A program made the position numbers and the translations under genes. This document shows, in pieces, positions 38,156 through 48,067 of a DNA stretch of 64,000 nucleotides. The first letter of the stretch is position 1; each line of letters opens with the position of its first letter. Where the stretch lies: assembly GCF_002797575.1 (NCBI RefSeq), contig NZ_PGTX01000005.1, forward strand, positions 1 to 64,000, written 5' to 3'. The stretch comes from Polynucleobacter brandtiae. Lineage in GTDB: Bacteria > Pseudomonadota > Gammaproteobacteria > Burkholderiales > Burkholderiaceae. The notes under the pieces were generated by a model. It worked only from the letters and a program-made list of their open reading frames with translations, was not told the DNA's origin and ran no database searches.

Positions 38156-38611
38156 ATGCCCAATTCCACTAACTTTCCCCATATTGTGATTTACACCGAT
38201 GGCGCCTGCAAAGGCAATCCTGGGCCTGGTGGCTGGGGGGCAGTTTTGCGCTCTGGAGACCATGAAAAGCATATTCACGGCGGCACAAAACACACCACCA
38301 ACAATCGTATGGAGATTAGCGCTGTAATTCATGCGCTCAAAGCCCTAAAACAGAGAAGCTCCGTAGAACTCTGGACCGATTCCCAGTATGTGCAAAAAGG
38401 GGTTACAGAATGGCTTGAAGGATGGAAAAAAAGGGGCTGGAAGACTGCCAGTAAGGCTCCCGTTAAAAACGCTGATTTATGGCAAGAATTAGATGCCCTT
38501 CTGCCGGATCACGAGATTTCTTGGCATTGGGTACGCGGTCATGATGGCCACCCCGGAAATGAGCTTGCAGATCTTTTAGCAAACCGGGGTGTAGAGGAAT
38601 TTCTTACTTGA
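38156..38611 (+). CDS. rnhA: Ribonuclease HI
   Basis: 151 residues. The four catalytic acidic residues lie in [39 protein letters not shown] and [10 protein letters not shown]. It removes RNA from RNA-DNA hybrids. It follows the methyltransferase in an operon. Its usual neighbour dnaQ is separated from it here by an RND efflux pair. Confidence 0.97.
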   Translation: MPNSTNFPHIVIYTDGACKGNPGPGGWGAVLRSGDHEKHIHGGTKHTTNNRMEISAVIHALKALKQRSSVELWTDSQYVQKGVTEWLEGWKKRGWKTASKAPVKNADLWQELDALLPDHEISWHWVRGHDGHPGNELADLLANRGVEEFLT

Positions 38612-38727
38612 TTGAATCAAGCCCTGTGGAACTCATATTACGCTAGCTTGTGAGAGAATAGTCTAGCTGTAATGAGGCGATAAATTGCCCATCAAACCCA
38701 TATAAAACATAGAAAAGCGCCGAGACC

Positions 38728-40050
38728 GTGTCCAAAATTGAATCCACACTCGACAAGGCTGTAGCCAAGATCCCCGCCCTCAGAAATAGAGTCAAAGCCC
38801 GCCTTTGTAAGCTCTGGCAAAAAGTCACACCCACCGTCTCCCCCTGGTTCCTTAAAGTAAGCAATATTAACTACGCAACCGCTAAAGCATTTGCGCTTAA
38901 ATACAAGTGGAGAATCTTCTTTCTACTCATTATTTTGTATGCCGGTTCAAAAACATACGACTATTTCTTCCCGGTATCTACAAAAGCAGGCGGTCCGGTT
39001 ACCGTCACCACGATAACGGTAGATAAAAAAGATATCCCGCTCATCATTGAAGCAACTGGCACGATTGTTTCTAATAGCATCGTTGATATACGTCCAATGG
39101 TGACAAATACCGTCAGCAAAATCCATATTAAAGATGGTGAGGAAGTGAAGCAGGGTCAACTGCTATTCACTCTAGATGATCGTAACGACAAAGCAAACTT
39201 TGACAGGTTAAGCGCTTTAGCAAATGACGCCCAAAGCCAGTATTTGCGTGCCAAGGAATTAGTTGCCAAAAACTTTATTTCAAAGGCGGGTCTCGAAACC
39301 TCTTTTGCCAACGCTAAAGCAGCACAATCTGCTGCTCGCTCTGCTGAAGTTCAACTTTCTTTTGATTCCATACGATCACCCATTAACGGGCGCGCAGGCA
39401 TCATCAATGTGTTTCCAGGATCATTGGTGCAGGCTAGTAATGTGGTCACAACTGCCACTAGCTCAACCGCCACTTCTAGTGTGGGCTCGATGGTCACCAT
39501 CACCCAATTGAATCCTATTAATGTGCAGTTTGTGATTCCAGAAAAAGATATCCCGGTGTTATTGGAAAATCAATTAGATGGTGAGCCCCTAACGGTAAAA
39601 GTGACGGTGGGCGAAGGCAGCAAAAGAGTATTTGAAGGTAAGGTATTGGTCATCGACAATCAAGTGGATCCATCCATTGCCGCCGTGCGTGTAAAGGCGC
39701 AGATACCGAACGAAGCGATGACTCTGCTGCCGGGGCAATTTGCACGTGTTTCACTGGTAGCTAATAATTTACAGGGAGTGCTTGCAGTGCCATCCGAAGC
39801 AATTGTCATTAGCCCTCGGGGTAGACTTGTTTACACGGTAGATGGAGATGGTAAAGCTAGTCCAAAACCAATTAAAGTAGTTTATGAGTATCAAGGCACG
39901 TCTGTCATCACTGGTATTGAGCCAGGCGATAGAGTGGTTGTTGAAGGTAAACAAAACTTACGTCCTGGCAGCAAGGTAAAAGAAGCTAAGTCTGCCGAGC
40001 AAAAGAAAGCCACCCCAACATTAACCCCTTCGGCTGCTGACAAGAAATGA
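38728..40050 (+). CDS. RND efflux periplasmic adaptor protein
   Basis: 440 residues. A long N-terminal cytoplasmic part precedes one membrane segment (about 65-82, RIFFLLIILYAGSK). Then come the split biotinyl-lipoyl motif (VSKIHIKDGEEVKQGQLLFTLD), a short alpha-hairpin and the beta-barrel domains. It would join the RND pump to an outer-membrane channel. The start is GTG. The stop overlaps the pump gene by four bases. The N-terminal extension of about 60 residues before the anchor is unusual for the MdtA/AcrA group. Confidence 0.88.
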   Translation: MSKIESTLDKAVAKIPALRNRVKARLCKLWQKVTPTVSPWFLKVSNINYATAKAFALKYKWRIFFLLIILYAGSKTYDYFFPVSTKAGGPVTVTTITVDKKDIPLIIEATGTIVSNSIVDIRPMVTNTVSKIHIKDGEEVKQGQLLFTLDDRNDKANFDRLSALANDAQSQYLRAKELVAKNFISKAGLETSFANAKAAQSAARSAEVQLSFDSIRSPINGRAGIINVFPGSLVQASNVVTTATSSTATSSVGSMVTITQLNPINVQFVIPEKDIPVLLENQLDGEPLTVKVTVGEGSKRVFEGKVLVIDNQVDPSIAAVRVKAQIPNEAMTLLPGQFARVSLVANNLQGVLAVPSEAIVISPRGRLVYTVDGDGKASPKPIKVVYEYQGTSVITGIEPGDRVVVEGKQNLRPGSKVKEAKSAEQKKATPTLTPSAADKK

Positions 40051-43000
40051 ACTTATCTGAGCTATGCATCCGCCGTCCGGTAATGACGGTATTGCTCTCT
40101 GTATCTACTGTTATCGCTGGGGCGATAGCTTATTTAAACATTCCCGTTGCCGCCCTACCCAGCTTTAATACGCCTGTTATTTCTGTTAGCGCTTCACTAC
40201 CAGGCGCCTCACCTGAGAACATGGCCTCTGCAGTTGCGTTGCCCCTAGAGAAGGAATTCTCAACAATCGATGGCGTAAAGGTCATTAGCTCTACTAACTC
40301 GCTTGGTAGCACCAGCATTACCTTGGAATTTAATAACGATCGAGATATTGATAAGGCTGCTGTAGATGTTCAAGCAGCGCTGCTCCGCGCGCAGAAGCGT
40401 TTACCAATCGAAATGACCGTGCCACCGTCATATCGCAAGGTCAATCCGGCAGACACTCCCATTCTGGTTGTGCGAATGCAGTCTCCCTCCATTAGTCTTT
40501 CTGATTTAAATGCTTATGCAGAAAATCTACTCTCTCCAAACTTGTCAACCATTAGCGGCGTTGCCCAAGTACTTGTCTATGGAGCTAAGCGCTACGCTGT
40601 TCGGGTCAGAGTTCGTCCAGATGCCTTAGGTAACCGTAATCTCACAATGGATGACTTGGCTACTGCAATCAATAAAGCCAACTCCAATAGCCCGGTAGGC
40701 GTTCTTGATGGGCCTCGCCAATCAATTACGATTTATGCAAATCCGCAATTAGTGCGGCCAGAAGAATTTGGCAATCTGATTGTGAGCCAGAAAAACGGAT
40801 TACCGATCTACCTCAAGGATGTTGCTGAAGTCATTGAGAGCTACGAGGACATTAAAACCCTGGCCACTGTTAACGGTGAGCGCTCCATTGCAATCGCGGT
40901 CTTACGCCAACCCAATGCAAATACGGTTGATGTTGTCAGATCTGTAAAAGAGCTGTTGCCACAACTGCAAAAGCAGATGCCTGACTCAGTGCAACTTCAA
41001 CTAGCCAATGATCGCTCTCTGTCTATTATTGAGGCAATTCATGATGTTAATTTAACGCTGGCCTTAACTGTCTTGCTAGTAGTTCTGGTGATCTTTTTGT
41101 TCTTAAAAAATATTGCCGCAACTGTTATCCCCTCTATCAGCCTGCCGATCTCATTAATTGGCGCCTTCTTTTTGCTCTACTTTTTAGGCTACAGCTTAGA
41201 TAACATCTCTCTGCTCGGCATCACTTTAGCAGTGGGATTGGTGGTGGACGATGCCATTGTCGTTTTAGAAAATATCATGCGCTATGTTGAGCAAGGCATG
41301 GATCCACTCAAAGCCTCCCTAAAGGGCAGTAAAGAAGTGGGGTTTACGATCATCTCTATTTCCATCTCCTTGGTCGCGGTATTCATTCCCCTCTTTTTTA
41401 TGCCCGGTCCTATTGGACTGCTATTTAGAGAATTTGCTGTTGTCGTTTCCTTATCGATCTTAGTTTCTGCAGTGGTCTCACTCACTGTTGTGCCAATGCT
41501 ATGCAGCCGCTTCTTACCTAAGCCCGGACATGTCGTTAAGGAATATGCAATTAATAAGCTGTTTGACCGCTTTTTTAATTGGATGCTTGATTCTTATATT
41601 CACTATTTAGATTTAGCGCTTAAACACCGCAAGATTGTTTTATGGGGTGCTTTATCTACCTTTGTGATTACTGTTGTTTTATTCATTAATAGTCCCAAAG
41701 GATTTTTTCCCGAAGAAGACATTGGGCAGATTACCGTTACTACTGAAGCGTCTGAAGACATCTCCTTTAGGGCGATGCGCGTTCTTCAAGATCAAGCAGC
41801 TGAAATAGTAAATAGGAATGCTAACGTAGCCAGCTCAATCTCCATTGTTGGTGGAGGTTCGAGCTCGGGTAGTAATACTGGCAGAATATTTGTTGTTCTC
41901 AAGCCTAAGGGCGATAGAGAAAAAATGGCAAAGGTAATGGAAGGCCTGCGCAATCAATTTAAAGAAATACCAGGTCTACAGGTCTATATGCGCCCTGTTC
42001 AAAATTTACAACTAGGCGGACGTAGCAGTAAAAGTCGTTACCAGTTCACATTACAAAGCGTCGGCTTTGAGGGCGTTAATGAGTGGGCTGATAAGCTCAT
42101 GCAGAAGATGCGTGCTGATCCCATTTTTCGTGATGTCACTAGCGATTCTCAGCTAAAAGGCCTTAATGTAAAAGTCAATATTGATCGAGAAAAGGCTGCT
42201 AGTGCCGGCGTTACCATTACCGACATCCGCGCTGCGCTTTATAACTCCTACGGGGAAAAACAAGTCTCGACGATCTACACGCCGGTCAACACCTACTATG
42301 TTATTTTGGAAGCGGCCGAAGATGATCGTCAGTATGAAACGGATCTAAATAAGATATTCGTTCGTGGCCGCGCAACTGATAAGTTAATTCCCTTATCCAG
42401 TGTTGCTACATTCACTCGATCTGTGGGCCCTACAGCTGTCAACCATCTGGGTCAAATACCAGCAGTGACACTTTCGTTTAATTTAGCTCCTGATGTATTT
42501 TTAGGTAACGCTACTGCAAAGATTGAGGCATACACCAAAGAAATTCAATTACCCTCTTCTATTATTACCAGCTATGGCGGAGATGCTGCGGTATTTAAGA
42601 GCAATCAATCGGGTCAGCTCATTTTGATTTTTGCTGCCTTGGGAGTGATTTATATTCTGCTGGGTGTTTTATACGAGAGCTACATTCATCCGCTGACTAT
42701 TTTGGCTGGCTTACCTTCAGCTGCCATCGGTGCAATTTTGGCACTTCGCATCTTTGGATTTGAGCTAACCATCATTGCCTCTATCGGTATTTTGCTTTTG
42801 ATCGGTATTGTGAAAAAGAATGCCATCTTAATGATTGACTTTGCTTTAGATGCGCAACGGAATCAAGGCATGTCGCCCGAGAAAGCGATTCGTGAAGCCT
42901 GTATTCTGCGTTTCCGCCCGATCATGATGACGACCTTTGCGGCGTTAATGGGGGCACTACCGATCGCCCTCGGAATAGGTGCCGGAGCAGAGCTTCGTCA

Positions 43001-43145
43001 ACCATTAGGTATCAGTGTGGCAGGTGGGCTTATTCTCTCTCAATTTGTTACCCTCATTATTACGCCAGTGATTTATCTCTTCCTGGATAAATATGCAGGT
43101 AAAGGTCCAATGGAAATTCCCCAATCTGCACTAGAAGGCACCTAA
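40047..43145 (+). CDS. RND efflux inner-membrane transporter (HAE-1 / MdtC-like)
   Basis: 1032 residues, the size of AcrB/MdtC. It has 12 membrane segments and two large periplasmic loops. The proton-relay acidic pair is in GLVVDDAIVVLEN (segment 4), and segment 11 has GIVKKNAILMIDFA. Family members export drugs, detergents or bile-like compounds by proton exchange. Most like MdtB/MdtC by eye; substrate unknown. No outer-membrane channel gene is nearby, so it must share one. It overlaps dnaQ by one base. Confidence 0.9.
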   Translation: MNLSELCIRRPVMTVLLSVSTVIAGAIAYLNIPVAALPSFNTPVISVSASLPGASPENMASAVALPLEKEFSTIDGVKVISSTNSLGSTSITLEFNNDRDIDKAAVDVQAALLRAQKRLPIEMTVPPSYRKVNPADTPILVVRMQSPSISLSDLNAYAENLLSPNLSTISGVAQVLVYGAKRYAVRVRVRPDALGNRNLTMDDLATAINKANSNSPVGVLDGPRQSITIYANPQLVRPEEFGNLIVSQKNGLPIYLKDVAEVIESYEDIKTLATVNGERSIAIAVLRQPNANTVDVVRSVKELLPQLQKQMPDSVQLQLANDRSLSIIEAIHDVNLTLALTVLLVVLVIFLFLKNIAATVIPSISLPISLIGAFFLLYFLGYSLDNISLLGITLAVGLVVDDAIVVLENIMRYVEQGMDPLKASLKGSKEVGFTIISISISLVAVFIPLFFMPGPIGLLFREFAVVVSLSILVSAVVSLTVVPMLCSRFLPKPGHVVKEYAINKLFDRFFNWMLDSYIHYLDLALKHRKIVLWGALSTFVITVVLFINSPKGFFPEEDIGQITVTTEASEDISFRAMRVLQDQAAEIVNRNANVASSISIVGGGSSSGSNTGRIFVVLKPKGDREKMAKVMEGLRNQFKEIPGLQVYMRPVQNLQLGGRSSKSRYQFTLQSVGFEGVNEWADKLMQKMRADPIFRDVTSDSQLKGLNVKVNIDREKAASAGVTITDIRAALYNSYGEKQVSTIYTPVNTYYVILEAAEDDRQYETDLNKIFVRGRATDKLIPLSSVATFTRSVGPTAVNHLGQIPAVTLSFNLAPDVFLGNATAKIEAYTKEIQLPSSIITSYGGDAAVFKSNQSGQLILIFAALGVIYILLGVLYESYIHPLTILAGLPSAAIGAILALRIFGFELTIIASIGILLLIGIVKKNAILMIDFALDAQRNQGMSPEKAIREACILRFRPIMMTTFAALMGALPIALGIGAGAELRQPLGISVAGGLILSQFVTLIITPVIYLFLDKYAGKGPMEIPQSALEGT

Positions 43146-43864
43146 TGCGTCAAGTTATCCTCGATACTGAAACAACTGGACTGAGTCACGCCACGGGTGA
43201 TCGCATTATTGAAATTGGTTGCGTAGAAATGATTGGCCGCAAGCTCACAGAGCGCACTTTTCATTACTACATCAATCCTGAACGAGATATTGATGCTGGC
43301 GCCTATGCTGTTCATGGCCTCTCTCGTGAATTCTTATCAGACAAACCTATTTTTGCCAACATCGTGGAAGAATTAATCGAGTTTGTAGATGGGGCTGAGG
43401 TTGTTATTCATAACGCCCCCTTCGACCTAGGATTCCTTGATAGTGAATTTGCCTTATTAAAACGGCCAACTTTCAGAGGTCTAGCTTCTAAGGTAACAGA
43501 CACCTTAATAGATGCCCGTCAAATGTTCCCCGGAAAACGAAACTCACTAGATGCGCTGTGTGAACGCTTCTCAATCAGCAATCAACATCGAACGCTACAC
43601 GGGGCGCTATTAGATGCTCAACTGCTAGCCGAAGTCTACGTAGCGATGACACGGGGTCAGGAAGATCTCTCTATTGATCTAATTGATTACACGGTGGGTA
43701 CTGATGCCTCAGGGCAGATCAAGGCCCTGCCCTCCTCATTTAAGTTGCTAAAGGCCAATACGGAAGATTGTCAGCTCCATGAAATTATCCTAGCTGAGAT
43801 TGCGAAGGCCAGTAAAAAGGACTCCGTTTGGAGTCCTCTCAGTACTGCAGTGACAAGCAACTAG
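43145..43864 (+). CDS. dnaQ: DNA polymerase III epsilon subunit
   Basis: 239 residues, DEDDh exonuclease. The motifs are ILDTETTGLS (Exo I), NAPFDLGFLDSEF (Exo II) and HGALLDAQLLAEVY (Exo III, with His). It proofreads during replication. Its start overlaps the RND pump stop, so it is now downstream of an efflux operon. The last codons contain the terminator of the convergent ttuC gene. Confidence 0.96.
   Translation: MRQVILDTETTGLSHATGDRIIEIGCVEMIGRKLTERTFHYYINPERDIDAGAYAVHGLSREFLSDKPIFANIVEELIEFVDGAEVVIHNAPFDLGFLDSEFALLKRPTFRGLASKVTDTLIDARQMFPGKRNSLDALCERFSISNQHRTLHGALLDAQLLAEVYVAMTRGQEDLSIDLIDYTVGTDASGQIKALPSSFKLLKANTEDCQLHEIILAEIAKASKKDSVWSPLSTAVTSN
43814..43837 (-). terminator. Terminator of the ttuC-like gene inside dnaQ
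   Basis: On the minus strand AGGACTCC (43830-43837) pairs with GGAGTCCT (43818-43825) around AAAC, followed by TTTTT. It is oriented to end the transcript of the convergent dehydrogenase gene and lies within the last 17 codons of dnaQ. Confidence 0.75.
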
Positions 43865-43876
43865 TGGTTGCCGGCA

Positions 43877-44959
43877 TTAAATTGCTGCTGCAATAGCCTT
43901 ACCCAAATCATCTGTCTTAGCGCTACCGCCTAAGTCTGGGGTTAAAGACTTACCCTCCGCCAAAACCTTTTCAATAGCAGTAAAGATGGCCAGTCCTGCC
44001 TCTGGGTAACCTAGATGGTCCAGCATCATAGATCCACTCCAGATCTGACCAATAGGATTGGCAATCATCTTGCCGTAAATATCCGGCGCAGATCCATGGA
44101 CAGGCTCAAATAATGATGGGAACTTACCTTCTGGGTTAATGCTTCCCGATGGCGCAACCGCAATTGTTCCGGTGCAGGCTGGACCTAAGTCCGACAGGAT
44201 ATCGCCAAATAAGTTACTGGCTACCACAACATCAAAGCGATCAGGGTTCATTACAAAATGCGCCGCCAAAATATCAATATGGTACTTATCCGTTCTTACC
44301 TCTGGAAACTGCTTAGCCATAGTCTCAACTCGCTCATCCCAGTAAGGCATCGTAATTGCAATGCCATTCGATTTGGTCGCTGAGGTTAAATGCTTTTTAG
44401 GGCGGCTCTGTGCTAAATCATAGGCATACTTCAGAATACGATCAACGCCTTGACGAGTAAAAATAGATTCCTGAATCACAAACTCACGATCGGTATCAGG
44501 GAACATTTTTCCCCCAACGCTAGAGTATTCACCTTCGGTATTTTCACGCACTACAAAGAAATCAATATCACCTGGCTTGCGATTAGCCAACGGACATGGC
44601 ACACCTGGTAATAGTCGCACAGGACGCAAATTCACATACTGATCAAAGCCACGACGGAACTGAATTAAGCTACCCCACAAGGAAACATGGTCCGGCAGAA
44701 TATCGGGCATACCAACTGCGCCAAAGAAAATAGCGTCATACTGCATGAGCGTATCAAACCAGTCGTCTGGCATCATTTTGCCGTGCTTCAAATAGTAGTC
44801 ACAGCTAGCAAAATCAAAATGGTCAAACTGCATCCCAATATTAAATTTCTTATTGACTGCCTCTAGAGCACGCAAGCCCTCTGGCATTACTTCTTTTCCA
44901 ATGCCATCACCTGCGATTACGGCAATCTGAGGATTCTTAAATATTTTCTTTGTATTCAT
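43877..44959 (-). CDS. ttuC: Tartrate dehydrogenase/decarboxylase family (TtuC-like)
   Basis: 360 residues of the isocitrate/isopropylmalate dehydrogenase superfamily. It shows AVIAGDGIGKEVMPE, FVVRENTEGEYS, ATKSNGI and ASNLFGDILSDLGP with the NAD-site FEPVHGSAPDI. The RRGFDQYVNLRPVRLLPGV segment is typical of the TtuC group, which oxidises tartrate, malate or similar diacids. It is not LeuB, which normally sits with leuCD. Substrate not certain. Confidence 0.82.
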   Translation of the reverse strand: MNTKKIFKNPQIAVIAGDGIGKEVMPEGLRALEAVNKKFNIGMQFDHFDFASCDYYLKHGKMMPDDWFDTLMQYDAIFFGAVGMPDILPDHVSLWGSLIQFRRGFDQYVNLRPVRLLPGVPCPLANRKPGDIDFFVVRENTEGEYSSVGGKMFPDTDREFVIQESIFTRQGVDRILKYAYDLAQSRPKKHLTSATKSNGIAITMPYWDERVETMAKQFPEVRTDKYHIDILAAHFVMNPDRFDVVVASNLFGDILSDLGPACTGTIAVAPSGSINPEGKFPSLFEPVHGSAPDIYGKMIANPIGQIWSGSMMLDHLGYPEAGLAIFTAIEKVLAEGKSLTPDLGGSAKTDDLGKAIAAAI

Positions 44960-45031
44960 ATAACGTTCTCTTCCTTCTCTTCCTTCTATTGCATTAGATA
45001 CTTCAATATTGGCAGCGGTGTTGTGTTTTTT

Positions 45032-45691
45032 CTAGCTAATAGCCCGACGAATATCGTCTGACTTAGTTTTTTTGCCTGTCACAGATTCAATGTTGTGATC
45101 TTCGGTATTCTCAATCGTTTCCATCACTGCTTCTTGCATACGAATATTATCTTTTGGGCAAATTGGAGCACCATAGGTGGCCCACTTTTTAAGTAGCGTG
45201 ACTTCATAACCGCACTGACCACATTTGGCTTTATTTCGACTGGTATTACTTGGGCGTGGCGGAGGAAAGCTGATGGCTTGATGGGGGTATGGTCCAAGCT
45301 CTTGACTGATCATCATGAGTCTTACTACCAACTCCTCAGTAGCATGCGCCATTCGGGCAGGACCTTCCAGACCCACAGTTTGAGCAATTCCTTTGAAATC
45401 CTCACCATGGCCGCTAAAACAATCATCCACGGCATGACAGAGCTCATGCACTAAGGTATCGAGCAGCTGGACCGGGTCATCCAATTTTGGAGAGATAAAA
45501 ATCTCATTAACCCCGCCTCCAGAGCGCTCACGGGGCCAGCATTGCCCCAGCGTAGTTCTCGGACTGCTCGATGCCGGAAATCCACACGACACACGGACTG
45601 GAGGAATAGCATAGCCCGCCCTAGAGAATACTGGCTCTAAGTGTTTTACCGCATCTTCTAACCAGGCCTCTCTTACAGAATGTTGCTTCAT
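45032..45691 (-). CDS. SprT-like zinc metalloprotease domain protein
   Basis: 219 residues. A zincin motif HELCHAVD is followed by GHGEDF, then a C-terminal zinc ribbon with CGQCG and a lone CPKD pair. This matches the SprT/Spartan-like family, linked in other organisms to proteolysis of DNA-protein crosslinks; bacterial roles are poorly known. It lies 51 bases downstream of the Bug protein gene on the same strand, with no functional link visible. Confidence 0.8.
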   Translation of the reverse strand: MKQHSVREAWLEDAVKHLEPVFSRAGYAIPPVRVSCGFPASSSPRTTLGQCWPRERSGGGVNEIFISPKLDDPVQLLDTLVHELCHAVDDCFSGHGEDFKGIAQTVGLEGPARMAHATEELVVRLMMISQELGPYPHQAISFPPPRPSNTSRNKAKCGQCGYEVTLLKKWATYGAPICPKDNIRMQEAVMETIENTEDHNIESVTGKKTKSDDIRRAIS

Positions 45692-45742
45692 TAATGGTGT
45701 ATTCAGTTTAGTGTTGTGAGGGATCTTTGCCGGTGCGGCTAT

Positions 45743-46720
45743 TTAATCAAGCGTGATGTTAGCTGATTTAATGGCCTTGTTCCAATATGGAAGTTCTTTC
45801 TTTAGTAGAGCATCCATGGCTGTTGGCGTAAGGTAGCGTAGCTCTACACCAGCCGCATCTGAGCGCTCTTTAACTTCCGGCAGCGCTAAACTTTTTTTCA
45901 CTGACTCTGTCAGTTTTGCGACCACAGGGGCTGGTGTTCCAGCGGGAGCGTATAAAGCGACCCAGGATTCTAGCTGAAAACCTGGTAGACCCGCCTCAGC
46001 AGTCGTAGGTACATTGGGCATTCCTGGATGCCTAATCTTTCCGGTTACCGCCAATCCTTTAAGCTTGCCGCTTTGTACATGCTGCATCACTGACGGCGGC
46101 GTTGTAATGAAGACTTGCACTTGACCGGCTAAAACGTCCTGCACTGCTGGTCCAGACCCTTTGTAAGGCACGTGAACCATATCAATGCCCGTGCTTTGCT
46201 TGAAGATTTCTGTACCGATATGAGAAACAGAACCATTACCCTGTGAGGCGTAATTGAGCTTTCCTGGGTTTGCTTTTGCATAAGCAATAAATTCTTTTAA
46301 ATTATTCACTGGTACAGATGGATGGACCGCAATTACATTTGTTGAAACAGTTAACAATGCAATGGGAGAAAAATCCTTAATCGGATCCCAAGGTAATTTA
46401 TCCATCAAGGCAGGGTTGCCGACGTGATATCCGGAATATGAAATTAATAAGGTGTAGCCATCAGGTTTAGCCTTAGCAACATACTGGTATGCAGTGTTTC
46501 CACTAGCACCTGGCTTATTGTCAACAATAACCGGTTGACCAATCACTCTCGAGAGGGGCTCACTTAACAAGCGTGCAGAGGTGTCCACCAAACCACCTGG
46601 CGGGTTGGGAACAATCAGCGAAATCGGGCGGTCGGGAAATGTCTGTGCTTGAGCAACACTTATTCCTAATGCTAAGCTAGCTATTACTAAAAAACGTTGC
46701 GCTATTGGAAGGTAGTTCAT
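45743..46720 (-). CDS. Tripartite tricarboxylate transporter (Bug family) binding protein
   Basis: 325 residues from ATG 46720, with GGAG five to six bases ahead; the frame extends 18 codons further without support. A signal peptide ends at AQAQ. The mature part has FPDRPISLIVPNPPGGLVD, VDNKPGASGN and YASQGNGSVSH, all typical of Bug/TctC proteins, a group much expanded in Burkholderiales. The ligand is probably a carboxylate. No TctA or TctB gene is adjacent. Confidence 0.92.
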   Translation of the reverse strand: MNYLPIAQRFLVIASLALGISVAQAQTFPDRPISLIVPNPPGGLVDTSARLLSEPLSRVIGQPVIVDNKPGASGNTAYQYVAKAKPDGYTLLISYSGYHVGNPALMDKLPWDPIKDFSPIALLTVSTNVIAVHPSVPVNNLKEFIAYAKANPGKLNYASQGNGSVSHIGTEIFKQSTGIDMVHVPYKGSGPAVQDVLAGQVQVFITTPPSVMQHVQSGKLKGLAVTGKIRHPGMPNVPTTAEAGLPGFQLESWVALYAPAGTPAPVVAKLTESVKKSLALPEVKERSDAAGVELRYLTPTAMDALLKKELPYWNKAIKSANITLD

Positions 46721-46791
46721 ATGGATCTCCTGAAATATATTTTTATTGATGACTCTGCTTTCACAGGGCCTCAAGCTGCATTCTGTTTATT

Positions 46792-46814
46792 GCCTACCGC
46801 CTACCGCCTACCGC
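46792..46814. repeat. 7-bp tandem repeat (GCCTACC x3)
   Basis: Three perfect copies of GCCTACC lie at the stop codon of the OYE-family gene. The TAG stop is within one of the copies. Length changes here would alter only the end of the protein or the 3' trailer. Confidence 0.8.
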
Positions 46815-47929
46815 TGACCTACTTTGACATTACCAAAAATAGCCTGGGCTGCACGAGGCAAGCAACGCCAGTAGCGCTCATTGGAGGGCACAACACCCTC
46901 TAAAGCAGCGGCAGCTTCCCAGCCCCAACGTGGCTTATATAAAAATGCTCTGGCTAGGGCAATTAAATCCGCATCACCCTGCTGCAAAATATCTTCCGCT
47001 TCTTGGGGCTCAGTAATAAGACCTACCGTCATTGTTGGCAGACCAGATTGGTCTTTCACTATCTTAGCAAAAGGCACTTGATAGCGCGGGCCGATGGCGA
47101 TCTTTTGTAAAGGAGAAATACCACCTGAAGAGATATGAACAAAATCACATCCCAAAGGTTTAAGCTGCGTTGCAAAATCAGCCGTTTCTTCAGGAGTCCA
47201 ACCTCCCTCGATCCAGTCACTTGCGGATATTCGAATACCTAAGACACCTTGATAAGCGGCACGTACCGCTTTAAATAGCTCTAAAGGAAAGCGAATGCGG
47301 TTTTCAAAAGAACCGCCGTACTCGTCTGTTCGCTGATTGGCGATTGGAGAAAGAAACTGATGTAATAAATACCCATGAGCACCGTGCAGCTCAATTCCGT
47401 CAATACCAATTCGATCAGCACGTTTGGCTGACATCACAAATGCTGCAATTAACTCTTTGAGCTCCCCTGTAGAGAGTTCATGGGGTAAGCGTTCTCCATC
47501 CAACTGGGGAATTGCTGAGGGTGCAGCGGCTTCCCACCCACCCTGCGCCATGGACAGTAGTTGACCACCATCCCAAGGCGTCGCACTAGAAGCCTTGCGA
47601 CCTGCATGGGCCAACTGAATGAATACTGGTGTTGCAGGGGCTAATTTGCGGGCCCTACTCAGCTTATCTTGCAGTGCCGCCTCGGTTCGGTCATCCCACA
47701 AGCCAAGGCAGGCTGGCGTAATACGGCCCTCAGGAGTAACGCCTGTGGCCTCAATGATGAAAAGCGCTGCGCCACTATTCAATAAATTACCCCAATGCAT
47801 TAAATGCCAGTCCTGAGCCTCCCCATTGACCGCTGAATATTGGCACATTGGCGCCACTACAATGCGGTTTGCGAGCGTGAGGGGGCCTTTTGGAGAGCCC
47901 AAGGCATAGGTAGAAAAGAGCAGACTCAT
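46808..47929 (-). CDS. NADH:flavin oxidoreductase, Old Yellow Enzyme family (NamA/YqjM-like)
   Basis: 373 residues, a TIM barrel binding FMN. Motifs include LANRIVVAPMCQYSAVNG, ELHGAHGYLLHQFLSPIANQRTDEYGGS and VHISSGG, with the expected His pair and Arg near the phosphate site (LIALARAFLYKPRW). The family reduces activated C=C bonds of enones using NAD(P)H. It diverges from mmsA. Confidence 0.9.
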   Translation of the reverse strand: MSLLFSTYALGSPKGPLTLANRIVVAPMCQYSAVNGEAQDWHLMHWGNLLNSGAALFIIEATGVTPEGRITPACLGLWDDRTEAALQDKLSRARKLAPATPVFIQLAHAGRKASSATPWDGGQLLSMAQGGWEAAAPSAIPQLDGERLPHELSTGELKELIAAFVMSAKRADRIGIDGIELHGAHGYLLHQFLSPIANQRTDEYGGSFENRIRFPLELFKAVRAAYQGVLGIRISASDWIEGGWTPEETADFATQLKPLGCDFVHISSGGISPLQKIAIGPRYQVPFAKIVKDQSGLPTMTVGLITEPQEAEDILQQGDADLIALARAFLYKPRWGWEAAAALEGVVPSNERYWRCLPRAAQAIFGNVKVGQR

Positions 47930-48032
47930 GAGGAAACCTTTAAATAACTAAAAATTGCTGTAAGCGATAAAATAGAAGGTGTAGGATAAACGAGACCATC
48001 AAGTCGTGCGGGCATTTGCCTAAACCCTTGAA

Positions 48033-48061
48033 TTGAACCTAAAACCAGCAAAAGATTATTA
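48033..48061 (+). promoter_or_regulatory. Promoter of mmsA, leaderless type
   Basis: TTGAAC (48033-48038), a 17-base spacer, then TTATTA (48056-48061). The mmsA ATG at 48068 begins six bases after the -10, and no Shine-Dalgarno sequence is present. Confidence 0.55.
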
Positions 48062-48067
48062 AAAAAT

